Source: Collinsella sp. UBA6357 (lineage in GTDB: Bacteria > Actinomycetota > Coriobacteriia > Coriobacteriales > Coriobacteriaceae). Taken from it: DNA of 6,661 bases. The first letter of the stretch is position 1. Each line of letters begins with the position of its first letter. A program made the translations under genes and the position numbers. The notes beneath the pieces were generated by a model. The model worked only from the letters and a program-made list of their open reading frames with translations. It was not told the origin of the DNA and ran no database searches. Of this stretch, positions 5,194-6,661 are shown piece after piece. Location: assembly GCA_002437815.1 (NCBI GenBank), contig DJRP01000017.1:2475-9135 (forward strand). Reading direction: 5' to 3'.

Positions 5194-5871
5194 ATGGCTA
5201 TCACACCTGCTGACATTCAGGCCCAGACCTTCTCCGAGGCCAAGCGCGGTTACGATCCGGCTGAGGTCGATGTCTTTTTGGAGCAGATCTCCTCTGAGGT
5301 CGACGCCATGCTCGCCAAGATCGTGGATCTCAAAGGTCGTCTGACGTCCACCGAGCAGCAGCTTGCCGACACGCAGGCCCAGCTTGCCCAGGCTCAGAAC
5401 GCTGCCGCTCAGGCCGTGCCGGCCGCCCCGGTGGCCACGCCTGCGCCCGATTTTACCGCCCAGGAGCGCCAGATCTCCGCGGCCCTTATCGCCGCCCAGC
5501 AGACCGCCGAGTCGATCGTCAACGATGCCAACGAGAACGCTGAACGCATCCGTAACGAGGCTGACGCCAAGGCTCGCGAGGTCATCCGCCAGGCCCTGGC
5601 CGAGAAGCAGGCCGAGCTCGAGGAGATCGATCGCCTCAAGGCTTCGCGCGAGGAGTTCAAGGCCGAGTACCTCAAGCTCATCCAGCACTTTATGGACGAT
5701 GCCCAGAATTCCTTCCCGGGCGATCTGATGAGCTCCACGCCGGTGGGCTCCGCTGCCGCTCCGGTTGTTTCCGCTCCCGCGGCCGATCCTATCCCCGCGG
5801 CGCAGCCGGTTGTTCCCGTGGCCGATCCGTTCGCTCCGCTCGACAACTTTGCCGCTGACGATTTGGACTAG
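5194..5871 (+). CDS. divIVA: DivIVA/Wag31-type polar and septal scaffold protein
   Basis: DivIVA proteins bind curved membrane at poles and septa and recruit partners; in actinobacteria they also organise polar growth. AAAGGAG (5179-5185), 8 nt upstream, fixes the ATG at 5194. An in-frame GTG at 5140 is unlikely. The 225 residues begin with the conserved lipid-binding domain: ITPADIQAQTF, then KRGYDPAEVDVFLEQI at 17-32, with the family's membrane-contacting Arg at position 18. The residue before it is Lys where B. subtilis has Phe17. Coiled coil runs at about 27-72. An Ala/Pro hinge follows (~73-88), then a second long coiled coil at ~89-165 rich in Glu/Ala/Arg. The last ~50 residues are an Ala/Pro/Val-rich, probably disordered tail ending in the acidic FAADDLD. 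A terminator follows the stop at once, so this is the last gene of the block. Confidence 0.93.
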   Translation: MAITPADIQAQTFSEAKRGYDPAEVDVFLEQISSEVDAMLAKIVDLKGRLTSTEQQLADTQAQLAQAQNAAAQAVPAAPVATPAPDFTAQERQISAALIAAQQTAESIVNDANENAERIRNEADAKAREVIRQALAEKQAELEEIDRLKASREEFKAEYLKLIQHFMDDAQNSFPGDLMSSTPVGSAAAPVVSAPAADPIPAAQPVVPVADPFAPLDNFAADDLD

Positions 5872-5892
5872 TCACGAACGTAGCTATGTGTT

Positions 5893-5929
5893 AAAGGGGC
5901 TCCGCATCAGATGGTGCGGAGCCCCTTTT
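5893..5929. terminator. Strong, probably bidirectional intrinsic terminator
   Basis: GGGGCTCCGCA (5896-5906) pairs perfectly with TGCGGAGCCCC (5915-5925) across an 8-nt loop. AAA before and TTTT after extend the stem by three pairs. The 3' T-run serves divIVA on the + strand, and the 5' AAA tract gives a short U-run for the convergent - strand nitroreductase gene that ends at 5981. Confidence 0.93.
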
Positions 5930-5980
5930 GCTATCGGGCGCATATAATCAGCCGATTGATGGACCGTATGGTGCGGAAGG

Positions 5981-6508
5981 CTAAATCAGGAAATCTGCAG
6001 AGCTGATCGTGCGCTCCTCGCGGGATGCGGGATCGGCTATTGCTTCGGCGGGGTAGCCGCAGACGAGCATATGGTAGGGATAGATGTCCTCGGCAAAATC
6101 GAATTTTTCGCGAGCGATTTGCGGCTTGAAGTGGCAGACCCAGCAGGTGCCGAGTCCGAGCTCCTCGGCCTGCATCATCATCTGATCGCAAACGATCGAG
6201 GTATCGATCTGCGAGGAGTTCATCTGATCGTAGGGGCGCACCCAGGCGTCCTGCTCGATGGCACACACCAAAAAGATGAGCGGTGAGCCAAAGATAGAAC
6301 CATCACGGGCGAAGCGCGGCTGACAGGCCGCGGCGCACTCCAGCAGCTCAGGAGTATCGAGGACCTTTACGCGGGTCGGGTGCTTGTTGCAGGCCGAAGG
6401 TGCGATGCGCCCCGCCTCGACGATGGCAGCGATCTTTTCAGCCTCAACGGCACGCTTCTCAAAGTTTCGACAAGAGAATCGAGCACGAGTAAGTTCGCTA
6501 AAAGTCAT
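5981..6508 (-). CDS. Nitroreductase family protein (FMN-dependent oxidoreductase)
   Basis: This 175-residue cytoplasmic flavoprotein belongs to the nitroreductase superfamily, which uses NAD(P)H to reduce nitro groups, quinones or similar acceptors. The true substrate cannot be told from sequence. Family marks are the N-terminal FMN-phosphate motif RARFSCRNF (8-16; usually RRSxRxF), AGRIAPSACNKHP (32-44; usually APSxxNxQP), a central DTSIVCDQMMMQAEELGLGT helix (102-121) at the dimer/flavin interface, and HMLVCGYPAE near the C-terminus. It is at the short end of the family. It holds nine cysteines, including CWVC (122-125), consistent with an anaerobe. GGAGG (complement of 6515-6519) lies 6 nt before the ATG. 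The gene converges on divIVA and shares its terminator. Its function need not be tied to the division genes. Confidence 0.88.
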   Translation of the reverse strand: MTFSELTRARFSCRNFEKRAVEAEKIAAIVEAGRIAPSACNKHPTRVKVLDTPELLECAAACQPRFARDGSIFGSPLIFLVCAIEQDAWVRPYDQMNSSQIDTSIVCDQMMMQAEELGLGTCWVCHFKPQIAREKFDFAEDIYPYHMLVCGYPAEAIADPASREERTISSADFLI

Positions 6509-6661
6509 AGACAGCCTCCAAAAACCTTCGAGTTCTAAAGTCCCCTAAGGGTACCAAAGCCCATAACAGCCATGCGCCCCCTACGATCAAATCCTCAGCC
6601 AAGGATGCCTCGACGAGATCGTCCGGAGCAAGTAGCAAAGGGTGAGGGCCGCCCTGTATTT
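6498..6661 (-). other. Possible 3' end of an unidentified gene, open at the window edge
   Basis: On the - strand a frame is open from the window edge for 53 codons and stops at TAG (6500-6498), overlapping the nitroreductase ATG by 11 nt. The middle looks protein-like (APDDLVEASLAEDLIVGGAW), with an acidic helix then a hydrophobic run. However, about 55% of its third positions are G or C, well below the other genes here, and the end uses rare-looking codons (TTA, AGA, CGA). I do not recognise it. It may be chance, in which case this 153-base stretch is only the upstream region of the nitroreductase gene. No convincing promoter is visible there. Confidence 0.2.

Noticed and set aside
5086..5688. 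200-codon - strand open frame opposite divIVA
   Set aside because: Its Leu/Gly/Asp repetitive translation mirrors the Glu/Ala/Gln codons of the DivIVA coiled coil. It is not a gene.
5943..5948. Perfect TATAAT on the + strand pointing into the 3' end of the nitroreductase gene
   Set aside because: No -35 or extended -10 is present; the expected -35 position falls in the terminator stem. An antisense transcript cannot be supported from this alone.
6542..6555. CCCTAAGGG and GGTACC palindromes upstream of the nitroreductase
   Set aside because: They are short (9 and 6 bases), overlapping, and not placed around a convincing promoter, so they are likely chance.

Overview
The window reads as a GC-rich, densely coding stretch from a Gram-positive actinobacterium. 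The gene content, the strong preference for G/C-ending codons and the style of the proteins (the KRGYDPAEVD start of DivIVA, a SepF with a long linker) suggest Coriobacteriia, most like Collinsella. That genus-level call is an inference from protein style and has not been tested by a search.

Positions 1-3161 hold the back half of a high-affinity phosphate operon on the + strand: pstC (5' end cut by the window), pstA, pstB and phoU. pstC, pstA and pstB are packed with 3-12 nt between them. pstB and phoU are separated by 83 nt that hold a 23-codon reading frame and a small hairpin. PstC and PstA form the membrane channel, PstB is the ATPase and PhoU is the signalling and regulatory partner. The phosphate-binding protein gene pstS, and any promoter or Pho box, would lie left of the window. 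A GC-rich hairpin after phoU probably ends or attenuates this unit.

Positions 3290-5871 hold a second + strand block: yggS (PLP homeostasis protein), sepF, yggT and divIVA. This is the tail of the division and cell-wall cluster seen in many Gram-positives, but ftsZ does not precede it here and ylmH is absent between yggT and divIVA. SepF links FtsZ to the membrane, YggT is a small membrane protein of the same neighbourhood, and DivIVA marks curved or polar membrane. A -10/-35 pair lies before sepF and a good -10 lies before divIVA. A strong, probably bidirectional, intrinsic terminator follows divIVA.

Positions 5981-6508 hold a convergent - strand gene for a small FMN-dependent nitroreductase-family protein. 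The last ~150 bases have no firm gene, only a 53-codon - strand frame open at the window edge that runs into the nitroreductase start.

No RNA gene, CRISPR array, insertion sequence or obvious new defence system is visible. The most unusual points are the loss of acidic metal-ligand residues and the C-terminal extension in PhoU, the Gly/Tyr/Asp-rich linker in SepF, the A+T-rich end of pstB, the micro-ORF before phoU, and two perfect 10-bp palindromes after phoU.
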